Shown piece after piece: positions 27,689-34,806 of a stretch of 64,000 nucleotides of DNA (positions within the stretch are counted from its first letter, which is position 1; each line of letters begins with the position of its first letter). The DNA is from Streptomyces pactum (GTDB lineage: Bacteria > Actinomycetota > Actinomycetes > Streptomycetales > Streptomycetaceae), in NCBI RefSeq assembly GCF_016031615.1, contig NZ_JACYXC010000001.1, positions 1,550,001 through 1,614,000 of the forward strand, read 5' to 3'. The notes below the pieces were generated by a model, which saw only the letters and a program-made list of their open reading frames with translations, was not told the DNA's origin and ran no database searches. Made by a program: the position numbers and the translations under genes.

Positions 27689-27706
27689 AAGGGCCGATAT
27701 GCCCTT
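27689..27706. promoter_or_regulatory. AAGGGC-n6-GCCCTT palindrome upstream of metF
   Basis: A perfect inverted repeat with a six-base AT-containing centre lies just upstream of where the metF -35 would be. It has operator-like geometry. I cannot name a regulator. Confidence 0.3.
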
Positions 27707-27872
27707 TTCGCCGGTCAAGTGTCCGCACTCCGGACACCGGCGGTCTCACGGCGGCGGACCGAGCGGGACGGGCGGGGCCGCGGGTGCGCAGGCGGCGCGC
27801 GGGGGCGTACGCCTCGGGGCGTTCGGCGCGGCGCACGCGCCGGTGCCCTGCCGCCGGGGGTCGCAGGGCGTC

Positions 27873-27950
27873 CCCGTTCCGTTTCTGCCCGGTGCGCGCC
27901 CGTTCCGTTTCTGCCCGGTGCGCGCCCGTTCCGTTTCTGCCGGGTGCGGG
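27873..27950. repeat. 26-bp tandem repeat, three copies
   Basis: Three adjacent copies of a 26-base unit beginning CCCGTTCCGTTTCTGCC lie at 27873, 27899 and 27925. The first two are identical and the third has changes near its end. The unit is richer in T than its surroundings. It is in the non-coding gap between metF and thiE. Confidence 0.7.
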
Positions 27951-27982
27951 CCCGGGCACCGGGCGGCACGAGTCGTACGCGA

Positions 27983-28025
27983 CGCCCGGCGTCCGGACCG
28001 TTGGGCACGGTCCGGACGCCGGGCG
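27983..28025. terminator. hairpin terminator after thiE, right arm duplicated
   Basis: CGCCCGGCGTCCGGACCG and its exact complement form an 18-base stem with a seven-base loop, about 95 bases beyond the thiE stop. The sequence CACGGTCCGGACGCCGGGCGG is repeated at 28046-28066, so the left arm could pair with either copy. Confidence 0.65.
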
Positions 28026-28119
28026 GAGCAACCCGGGCCCTCGCGCACGGTCCGGACGCCGGGCGGGGCGGCCGGACCCGCCGGCGCCCGGTCCGGGCAT
28101 CGGGCAGGCGGTCGGGCGG

Positions 28120-28818
28120 TCAGGCCCGGACGGCCGCGCGGATGCGCCCGGCCAGCTCGGCGGCGGCGGCGCCGGGGTCGTCCGCCTCGGTGACGGCACG
28201 GACCACGACCACCCGGCGGGCCCCGGCCTCCAGCACCTGGTCCAGGTTGCCGGCGTCGATCCCGCCGATGGCGAACCACGGCCGGTCCGGCCGTCGCTCC
28301 GCGGCGTACCGCACCAGCGGCAGGCCGGGGGCGGCCCGCCCCGGCTTGGTGGGGGTGGGCCAGCACGGCCCGGTGCAGAAGTAGTCCACACCCGGCTCCG
28401 CGATCGCCGCGTCCACCTCGGCCTCGGCGTGGGTGGAGCGGCCGATCAGCACATCGGCGCCGAGGACGGCACGGGCCGCGGGCACCGGCAGGTCGCCCTG
28501 TCCGAGGTGGAGCACGTCGGAACCCGCGGCGTGCGCCACATCGGCCCGGTCGTTGACGGCGAGCAGCCGGCCGTGCCGCCGGCAGGCGTCCGCGAAGACG
28601 GCCAGGTGCTCCAGCTCCTCGCCGGCCTCCATGCCCTTGTCCCGCAGCTGGATGATGTCCACCCCGCCGGCCAGCACCGCGTCCAGGAACTCCGGCAGGT
28701 CGCCCTGGCGCTTACGGGCGTCGGTGCACAGGTAGAGCCGGGCGTCGGCGAGCTTCCGGCGCGCGGCGGCTCCGGTCGCGGTGGCGGCTGCGGTCGTCGC
28801 GGCTGCGGCGGTGGCCAT
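28120..28818 (-). CDS. thiE: ThiE, thiamine phosphate synthase
   Basis: ThiE joins HMP-PP and the thiazole phosphate to give thiamine phosphate. The protein has 232 residues in a TIM barrel: IIQLRDKGM, LLAVNDRADVA, LHLGQGDLP, IGRSTHAEAE and the phosphate-binding FAIGGIDAGN motif. The first 18 residues are an Ala/Thr-rich run that is probably disordered. Such runs are prone to start miscalls, but a GGGGGG element precedes the ATG. It is divergent from the thiOSG operon, separated by two genes, and has no riboswitch of its own visible. Confidence 0.93.
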   Translation of the reverse strand: MATAAAATTAAATATGAAARRKLADARLYLCTDARKRQGDLPEFLDAVLAGGVDIIQLRDKGMEAGEELEHLAVFADACRRHGRLLAVNDRADVAHAAGSDVLHLGQGDLPVPAARAVLGADVLIGRSTHAEAEVDAAIAEPGVDYFCTGPCWPTPTKPGRAAPGLPLVRYAAERRPDRPWFAIGGIDAGNLDQVLEAGARRVVVVRAVTEADDPGAAAAELAGRIRAAVRA

Positions 28819-28886
28819 GGGCGGTACCCCCCGGATCGGTGACGTGCGGGCCGGTGTCCGGCCCGCACGCCGTGCGGCTGCTCGGT

Positions 28887-29252
28887 TCAGACGGCGAGCG
28901 CCTGGGCGCGGCGCTTCACCTCCGTACCGCGATTCTCCCGCAGCGCCTCGGCGGGGGTGCCGGGCAGGGTCGGGTCAGGGGTGAAGAGCCACTCCAGCAT
29001 CTCCTCGTCGCTGAAGCCGTCGTCCCGCAGCAGGGTCAGGGTCCCGCTGAGCCCCTTGACGACCTTGTCCTCGCCGATGAACGCGGCCGGCACCTGCAAC
29101 ACCCGGTTCTCGCCACGCCGCACGGCGATCAGCTGGCCCTCCTTGACCCATTGCCGGACCCGGGTCACCTCGACGTCGAGCCGTTCGGCGATGTCGGGGA
29201 GGGTGAGCCAGGCGGGCACAAGGGCATCGATGTTCGCGTCAATCTCGGTCAC
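28887..29252 (-). CDS. Rv2175c-like DNA-binding protein
   Basis: This protein of 121 residues has an N-terminal winged HTH (LTLPDIAERLDVEVTRVRQWV) and a C-terminal domain with LFTPDPTLPGTP and the closing EVKRRAQALAV. This closely resembles M. tuberculosis Rv2175c, a DNA-binding substrate of kinase PknL, as I recall that sequence. I start at GTG 29252; the frame is open further upstream but in non-coding-like sequence. The PASTA kinase gene lies 5.5 kb away on the other strand, an echo of the mycobacterial Rv2175c-pknL pair. Phosphorylation here is inference. Confidence 0.85.
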   Translation of the reverse strand: MTEIDANIDALVPAWLTLPDIAERLDVEVTRVRQWVKEGQLIAVRRGENRVLQVPAAFIGEDKVVKGLSGTLTLLRDDGFSDEEMLEWLFTPDPTLPGTPAEALRENRGTEVKRRAQALAV

Positions 29253-29792
29253 GTGACCAAGCCTGCCATCCCCCACGGACACTCGGCGAGCGCACCGCGT
29301 CCCGACGGGTCGCCCCACCCGCCGGCCGGCCCTCCGGCACCGACGTGCCTGGCCACGGCACCCGGGGACGCGACGCGCGGCGGCACGGGGCAGCACGGGA
29401 CACGAGGGTCTGGCGCGGCGGGCCCGAGGGGCGAGGGCACGGGCCGGGGGTGCGGGGCCGGGGTGCGGGGCCGTGGGTGCGAAGGGCCCGGGTCGCGGTC
29501 CCGGTCCGTCCCGGCCCGGCGTACGGCCGTACGGGGCCCGGCCGGCGTACGCGCCCATGGGTGCGCAAGCACGGCGCACGCGCCGACTCGTGGGGTACGG
29601 CGCACACGCCCGGCCCACGGGGGGACGGCGCACGCCCGCTCCCGCGCCGACGGTCGGGCCGCCCGGCGTCACGGCGCACCACGACCGGGGCCCCGCACCC
29701 GCACAGCCCAGGGGCCCGTCCGCCCGACGGCCGCGCGGACAGGCTGGCAGGCGGACGGCCGACGGCGGGTCAGCCGGGAGCGGGACGGCGGG
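29253..29792. other. GC-rich intergenic spacer
   Basis: No gene is supported. The sequence is low-complexity with repeats of GGTGCGGGGCC near 29.45-29.48 kb and of CGGCGCACGC near 29.57-29.64 kb. Open frames on both strands give Arg/Pro/His-rich translations without frame bias. Confidence 0.45.
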
Positions 29793-31118
29793 TCAGCGGG
29801 CGGCCGACTTCAGCGGCACCGAGGCGTCCGCCGCCCGCTCCGGGTCGATCTCCGCGGCACGCTCGATGAGTTTCCGGCCCTGGGCGAGGTCCCGGGGCCG
29901 GCCCACCGCCAGCAGCGCGACCAGCACCCCGTCCCGCAGCCAGCACACCGACCACGCGGCACCGGCGGGATCGCCGCGCCACAGCAGCCGGTCGCCGGCG
30001 GTGTGGTGGCCGGCGTACTGCACGAAGCGGCCGAACTGCTCGGACCAGAAGTACGGCACCGGGTCGTAGACGGCACCGGTGAAGTCCGGCCGGCCCGAGC
30101 CGACCACGTTGGCCGCGACGGTCCGCGGACCCTGCAGGGCGTTGTCCCAGTGGTGGACCAGGAGCCGCTCGCCGTACCGGGCCGAGGGGAAGGAGGCGCA
30201 GTCACCGACCGCGTACACCTCCTCGGCGGAGGCGCGCAGCCACCGGTCCGCCCGGACCGAGCCGTCCTCGGCCAGTTCGATCCCGGAGCCGGCCAGCCAG
30301 TCCGTGGCGGGCCGGGCACCGATCCCCACCAGCACCGCGTCCGCGGTCAGCCGGGTGGGCCGCCCGCCGCCGGACGAGACCAGCAGCCCGGCGCCGTCCA
30401 CGCCCACCACGGTGGTCCCGGTGAGCAGTTCGGCACCGCTGTCCCGGTACCAGCCGGCCAGCCGGGTGGCGACCTCCGGCGGCAGGACACCGGCGAGCGG
30501 GTGGCCGGCCGCCTCCACCACGGTCACCGCGCACCCGGCCTCGCGCGCCGCGGTGGCGAACTCCGCCCCGATCCACCCGGCGCCGACCACCACCACGTCG
30601 CGCCGCTCGGCGAGCAGCGGGCGGAGGCGTTCGGCGTCGTCCAGGGTGCGCAGCAGGTGCAGTCCGGGACCGCCCCGGCCGGCCGCCGGTTCCGCGGCGA
30701 GGTGCTCCGTCCCGGGCAGCGTGCGGGGTTCGGCGCCGGTGGCGATGACCAGGTGGTCGTACGGTACGGGCCCGGCGTCGGTGAGCAGCAGCCGCTCGCC
30801 GGTGCGGAGACCGGTGGCACGGCGGCCCAGGTGGAGTTCCACGCCCAGGGCCGCGAAGTCCACGTCGAACGACGGGTCGTCGGTCTTGCCGAGCAGCACC
30901 GCCTTGGACAGCGGGGGGCGGTCGTAGGGCCGGTGCGGCTCGGCCCCCAGCAGCACGATGCGCCCGGCCCACCCCTCCTCCCGCAGCGCGACGGCGGTCT
31001 GCACCCCGGCCATGCCCGCGCCCGCGATCACCACCCGCCGGTCGTCGGCCCCCCCGGAGCCGGTCGGTGTCGGCGTCGGTGTCGGTGTCGGTGTCGGTGT
31101 GCTCAGCCCATCAGTCAC
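29793..31118 (-). CDS. ferredoxin reductase-like FAD/NAD(P) oxidoreductase
   Basis: This protein of 441 residues has an FAD-binding VVIAGAGMAGVQTAVALRE at 29-47 and the RPPLSK motif of BphA4/ThcD-type ferredoxin reductases. A second dinucleotide motif VVVGAGWIGAEFATAARE lies near residue 175, EVYAVGDCA closes the FAD site, and a C-terminal reductase domain has the PYFWSEQFG segment. It would pass electrons from NAD(P)H to an unknown ferredoxin. The head contains a Thr-Pro repeat. The GTG at 31118 is preceded by TACAGT six bases upstream, so the mRNA is probably leaderless. Confidence 0.87.
   Translation of the reverse strand: MTDGLSTPTPTPTPTPTPTGSGGADDRRVVIAGAGMAGVQTAVALREEGWAGRIVLLGAEPHRPYDRPPLSKAVLLGKTDDPSFDVDFAALGVELHLGRRATGLRTGERLLLTDAGPVPYDHLVIATGAEPRTLPGTEHLAAEPAAGRGGPGLHLLRTLDDAERLRPLLAERRDVVVVGAGWIGAEFATAAREAGCAVTVVEAAGHPLAGVLPPEVATRLAGWYRDSGAELLTGTTVVGVDGAGLLVSSGGGRPTRLTADAVLVGIGARPATDWLAGSGIELAEDGSVRADRWLRASAEEVYAVGDCASFPSARYGERLLVHHWDNALQGPRTVAANVVGSGRPDFTGAVYDPVPYFWSEQFGRFVQYAGHHTAGDRLLWRGDPAGAAWSVCWLRDGVLVALLAVGRPRDLAQGRKLIERAAEIDPERAADASVPLKSAAR
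31065..31100. repeat. hexanucleotide microsatellite in reductase gene
   Basis: Six units of CGGTGT (the second CGGCGT) lie in frame inside the start of the ferredoxin-reductase-like gene and encode Thr-Pro dipeptides on the minus strand. Unit gain or loss changes length by two residues without a frameshift. Confidence 0.75.
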
Positions 31119-31124
31119 CTGCTC

Positions 31125-31130
31125 ACTGTA
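31125..31130 (-). promoter_or_regulatory. -10 element of reductase gene, probable leaderless start
   Basis: TACAGT on the minus strand ends six bases before the GTG at 31118. Confidence 0.45.
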
Positions 31131-31352
31131 GGGCGGCGCCGGGGAACGGACCGAGGCACCCGTACGCCCGCGGCGGCTCGGCGGGCACGGGGAGGCTGTG
31201 GTCCTCTGATGGACCCGGCCGGCCCCGGCGGCCCGTGGACGGTACCCGCGTACACCGCCCCGGCGGCCCGCCCGTCGGCGGCGGCGCCGGCCGGCCACCC
31301 GGCCTCGGCCTTCCGGCGGATTCGGGCGGCGTACTAGGGTGGCGGGCACAGA

Positions 31353-31446
31353 GCACTCGCGGGAGCCCGGACGCACCGGGCTGAGAGGGAGGCTGAGGCG
31401 GCCTCCGACCGTACGAACCTGATCCGGGTCATGCCGGCGAAGGGAG
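31353..31446 (+). promoter_or_regulatory. TPP (THI-box) riboswitch for thiOSG
   Basis: The conserved parts of the thiamine pyrophosphate aptamer are present in order: ACTCGCGGGAGCCC, CTGAGA (31381-31386), a variable P3 stem-loop, and CCTGATCCGGGTCATGCCGGCGAAGGGAG in outline (31419-31446). The closing GGGAG also serves as the ribosome site for thiO, whose ATG is at 31460. Ligand binding should therefore hide the site and block translation. A TAGGGT -10 at 31335-31340 fits a start near 31347. Confidence 0.93.
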
Positions 31447-31459
31447 GGGCGGTCCGCCC

Positions 31460-32679
31460 ATGCACGCGGTAGCGAAGCCGTACGACGTCGTGGTGGTCGG
31501 CGGCGGCATCATCGGCCTGGTCACGGCCTGGCGGGCGGCCCAGCGGGGGCTGCGCTGCGCGGTGGCCGACCCGGCGCCCGGCCGGGGGGCCGCGCAGGTG
31601 GCGGCGGGGATGCTCGCCGCGGTGTCCGAACTCACCCCCGGCGAGGAGACCCTGCTCGGCCTCAACCTCGCCTCGGCGCGCCGCTACCCTCAGTTCGCCG
31701 CCGAACTGGAGGAGGCCGCCGGGCAGGACATCGGGTTCCGGGCCTGCGGCACGCTGGCGGTGGCGCTCGACGCCGACGATCGCGCCCAGCTGCGGGAGCT
31801 GCACGCGCTCCAGGAACGCTGCGGGCTGGACGCGCAGTGGCTGAACGGGCGCGAGTGCCGCCGGCTGGAACCGATGCTGGCGCCCGGGGTGTGCGGCGGA
31901 CTGCGGGTGGAGGGCGACCACCAGACCGACCCTCGGCGGCTGGCCGCCGCGCTGCTGACCGCCTGTGAGCGCGCCGGGGTCGCCTTCCACCGCGTCCGCG
32001 CCGAGCGCCTGCTGTGCCACGGCGACCGGGCCACCGGGGTGGCGGTGGCGGACGGCACCCGGCTGTCCGCGGACCGCACGGTGCTCGCCGCGGGCAGCTT
32101 CAGCGGCCGGCTGGCCGGGGTGCCGCCCGAGGTGGTGCCGCCGGTGCGCCCGGTCAAGGGCCAGGTGCTGCGGCTGCGGGTGCCGGGGACGCACGCGCCG
32201 TTCCTGTCCCGCACGGTGCGCGCGGTGGTGCGCGGCGGGCACGTCTACCTGGTGCCCCGGGAGAACGGTGAGCTGGTGCTCGGGGCGACCAGCGAGGAGA
32301 TGGGCTGGGACACCACGGTCACCGCCGGCGGGGTGTACGAACTGCTGCGGGACGCCCACGAACTGGTGCCGGGCATCACCGAACTGCCGCTCACCGAGAC
32401 CCTGGCCGGGCTGCGCCCCGGCTCCCCCGACAACGCCCCGCTGCTGGGCGCCACCGAGCTGCCCGGCCTGCTGCTGGCCACCGGCCACCACCGCAACGGG
32501 GTGCTGCTCACCCCGGTCACCGGCGATGTGATGGCACAGGTGCTCACCACCGGTGAGCCGCCCGCCCACGCCCGCCCGTTCTCCCCCGGCGGTTCACCGC
32601 CGGCCACTCGTCCGTGCCCTCCCCGCGCCCCCGTGCGGCGGACGGGGAGGCACCCGCACGTCAGGAGCTGTCCGCATGA
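31460..32679 (+). CDS. thiO: ThiO, glycine oxidase (frame broken near 3' end)
   Basis: ThiO oxidises glycine to iminoglycine for thiazole synthesis. The FAD motif VVGGGIIGLVTAWRAAQRG is at 12-30, and the C-terminal GHHRNGVLLTPVTGD is typical. As written, the frame that encodes the enzyme passes its expected end and runs through thiS and thiG to 33700 (746 codons). Adding one C to the C5 run at 32583-32587 restores a tail of about 30 residues ending in TGA at 32677-32679, which overlaps the thiS ATG as ATGA and yields about 406 residues. I therefore place the end at 32679. The catalytic part is intact; the break is at about residue 375. It could be a read error or a real tail mutation. Confidence 0.85.
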
Positions 32680-32876
32680 CCGTCAGCGTCAACGGCGAGA
32701 CCCGCGAGATCCCCGAGGGCCTCACCCTCGACCGGTTGGTGGCCGACCTCACCCCCGCCCGCAGCGGGGTGGCCGCCGCCGTCAACGAGACCGTCGTCCC
32801 CCGCAGCCAGTGGCCCAGCACCCCGCTCGGGGACGGGGACCGGGTCGAGGTCCTCACCGCGGTGCAGGGGGGCTGA
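32676..32876 (+). CDS. thiS: ThiS, sulfur carrier protein
   Basis: ThiS is a 66-residue ubiquitin-like sulfur carrier ending in Gly-Gly; its thiocarboxylate donates sulfur to ThiG. Visible marks are TVSVNGETREIPEGLTLDRLV at the start and DRVEVLTAVQGG at the end. ATG 32676 has GGAGC upstream and overlaps the restored thiO stop. It lies three bases from thiG, a translationally coupled operon under the TPP riboswitch. Confidence 0.95.
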   Translation: MTVSVNGETREIPEGLTLDRLVADLTPARSGVAAAVNETVVPRSQWPSTPLGDGDRVEVLTAVQGG

Positions 32877-32879
32877 GCC

Positions 32880-33680
32880 GTGGCCGACGATCCGCTGGTT
32901 CTGGGCGGGACCACCTTCGACTCCCGTCTGATCATGGGCACCGGCGGCGCGCCCAGCCTGCAGGTGCTGGAGCGCGCGCTGGTGGCCAGCGGCACCGAGC
33001 TGACCACCGTCGCGATGCGGCGGCTGGACCCCACCGTGCGGGGCTCGGTGCTCTCGGTCCTGGAGCGGCTGGGCATCCGGGTGCTGCCCAACACGGCGGG
33101 CTGCTTCACCGCCGGCGAGGCGGTGCTCACCGCCCGGCTGGCCCGGGAGGCGCTCGGCACCGACTGGGTCAAGCTGGAGGTGGTGGCCGACGAGCGGACC
33201 CTGCTGCCGGACCCGGTCGGACTGCTCGACGCGGCCGAGACGCTGGTGGACGACGGGTTCACGGTCCTGCCGTACACCAACGACGATCCGGTGCTCGCGC
33301 GGCGGCTCCAGGACGTGGGGTGCGCCGCGGTGATGCCGCTGGGCTCGCCCATCGGCTCCGGGCTGGGCATCCGCAACCCGCACAACTTCGAGCTGATCGT
33401 GGAGCAGGCGCGGGTGCCGGTGATCCTCGACGCGGGGGCGGGCACCGCCTCGGACGCGGCGCTCGCCATGGAGCTGGGGTGCGCGGCGGTGATGCTGGCC
33501 TCGGCGGTGACCCGTGCCCAGGAGCCGGTGCTGATGGCGGAGGCGATGCGGCACGCGGTCGCGGCGGGCCGGCTGGCCCGCCGGGCGGGCCGTATCCCGC
33601 GCCGGCACTTCGCCCACGCCTCCTCGCCGACCGAGGGCGTGGCGCACCTCGACCCCGAGCGACCGGCTTTCGGGAACTGA
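32880..33680 (+). CDS. thiG: ThiG, thiazole synthase
   Basis: ThiG makes the thiazole phosphate carboxylate from DXP, iminoglycine and ThiS-COSH. The protein has 266 residues. It shows LVLGGTTFDSRLIMGTGG at the start, WVKLEVVAD with the imine-forming lysine, MPLGSPIGSGLGI, and VILDAGAGTASDAALAMELG near the phosphate site. The GTG at 32880 follows the thiS stop after three bases. The tail LARRAGRIPRR is typical. Confidence 0.95.
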   Translation: MADDPLVLGGTTFDSRLIMGTGGAPSLQVLERALVASGTELTTVAMRRLDPTVRGSVLSVLERLGIRVLPNTAGCFTAGEAVLTARLAREALGTDWVKLEVVADERTLLPDPVGLLDAAETLVDDGFTVLPYTNDDPVLARRLQDVGCAAVMPLGSPIGSGLGIRNPHNFELIVEQARVPVILDAGAGTASDAALAMELGCAAVMLASAVTRAQEPVLMAEAMRHAVAAGRLARRAGRIPRRHFAHASSPTEGVAHLDPERPAFGN

Positions 33681-33774
33681 TGTACGCTCCGCGCACGTAG
33701 GAACGTGATCGTCTCGTGACGCGGCGCGACCGTGCCCCGTCGGTGGGGCGCCCCAGTGAGGAGCACGCGGCAGC

Positions 33775-34795
33775 ATGAGCATCCCGCCCCCCGCCCGGAC
33801 CTCCGGCCGGCCCGCCCCTCCGGCCCCGGGCGGCGGCCCGGCCTGGCCGCCGCCCCCCGCCGGGCGCGATGCCCCTGCCGGGCGCGGTGCCTCCCCCGGC
33901 CCGGTGCCCCCTGCCGGGGTACGGCTGGCCGCCGGGGCCGCCGTGGCAGCCGGCCCGGTACAGCCCGCTGGCCATCGCCGCGCTGGTGACGGCCTGCCTG
34001 GCGCTCTTCCCGCTGGCGCTGGCGCTGGGCATCGCGGCGCTGCTGACCATCCCCCGGAACGGGGAGCGCGGTCGCGGCATGGCGATCGCCGCGGTGGCCG
34101 TGGCGTCGGTGGAGGCCGTGCTCATCGTCACGCTGGTGATCATCGGCGTGGTCGCCGGGGACTCCGACGACTCCTCCGGCGGGCCGGCACGGGAGCGGCG
34201 CACCGAGCAGGGCGCGGAGCAGGGGGCGGGAGCCGGGCGGCCAGGACCGGCGGCGGGGGGAACGAGGGCGAGGGGTCCGGGCAGGGCGGCAGCCGGGGAG
34301 GACCGGCCGCGGCCTGACGCGCGTCAGGTCAGCCTCTTCGACATCGAGGTGGGCGACTGCTTCGACACCTCCGCCGGGCTGCCGGTGTCGGAGGAGGCCG
34401 TCAGCGAGCAGACGGTGGGGCTGCTGCCCTGCGACACCCCCCACGACGCCGAGGCGTTCGGGAAGTTCCCGGTCACCGGGCACGTCGACTATCCGGGTGA
34501 GGAGACCATCACCAGGCTCGCCGAGGAGGGCTGCGGGAAGCGGGACGAGGAGTACCCCGTCGACACGGACGCCCTGCCGGAGGAGGACGTGGCGATCTAC
34601 TTCTACTTCCCGGAGAAGTCCGGGTGGCTGCTGGGGGACCGCGACATCCTGTGCGCCTACGGGCTGGACGAGGGCAAGCTGCGGCAGCCCCTGGGCAGCG
34701 GCGAGCCCGGTTCCACCGCCGGCCATGTCACCGTTCGGTCGCAGTCGGACCGGGTCGCGACGCAGGTGGCCGGGCGTGTCGGGCGGGGCTCGTAG
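33775..34795 (+). CDS. DUF4190/septum-formation domain protein (frame broken near 5' end)
   Basis: The product has a Pro/Gly-rich cytoplasmic head, two membrane helices (DUF4190, in ALVTACLALFPLALALGIAALL and VASVEAVLIVTLVIIGVV), an acidic linker and an extracytoplasmic septum-formation-like domain with paired cysteines (GDCFDT, LLPCDTPHDAE, EEGCGKRDEEY, ILCAYG). The head starting at ATG 33775 is one frame off the body, whose own first ATG (33869) has no ribosome site. Removing one C from the C6 run at 33853-33858 joins them into one protein of about 339 residues. It lies immediately before the PASTA kinase gene, suggesting a shared envelope role. The intact part is 33869-34795. Confidence 0.75.
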
Positions 34796-34798
34796 ACT
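34793..34798 (+). promoter_or_regulatory. -10 element of PASTA kinase, possible leaderless start
   Basis: TAGACT overlaps the stop of the preceding gene and ends eight bases before the kinase GTG. No ribosome site is present between them. Confidence 0.4.
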
Positions 34799-34806
34799 CT
34801 CCTGTC

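Noticed and set aside
27873..27950. CRISPR-like array
   Set aside because: The three units are contiguous with no unique spacers, and there are no cas genes in the window.
31460..33700. A genuine 746-residue ThiO fused to a novel tail
   Set aside because: The tail overlaps thiS and thiG entirely in another frame and has no coding character; a one-base change in the C5 run explains it better.
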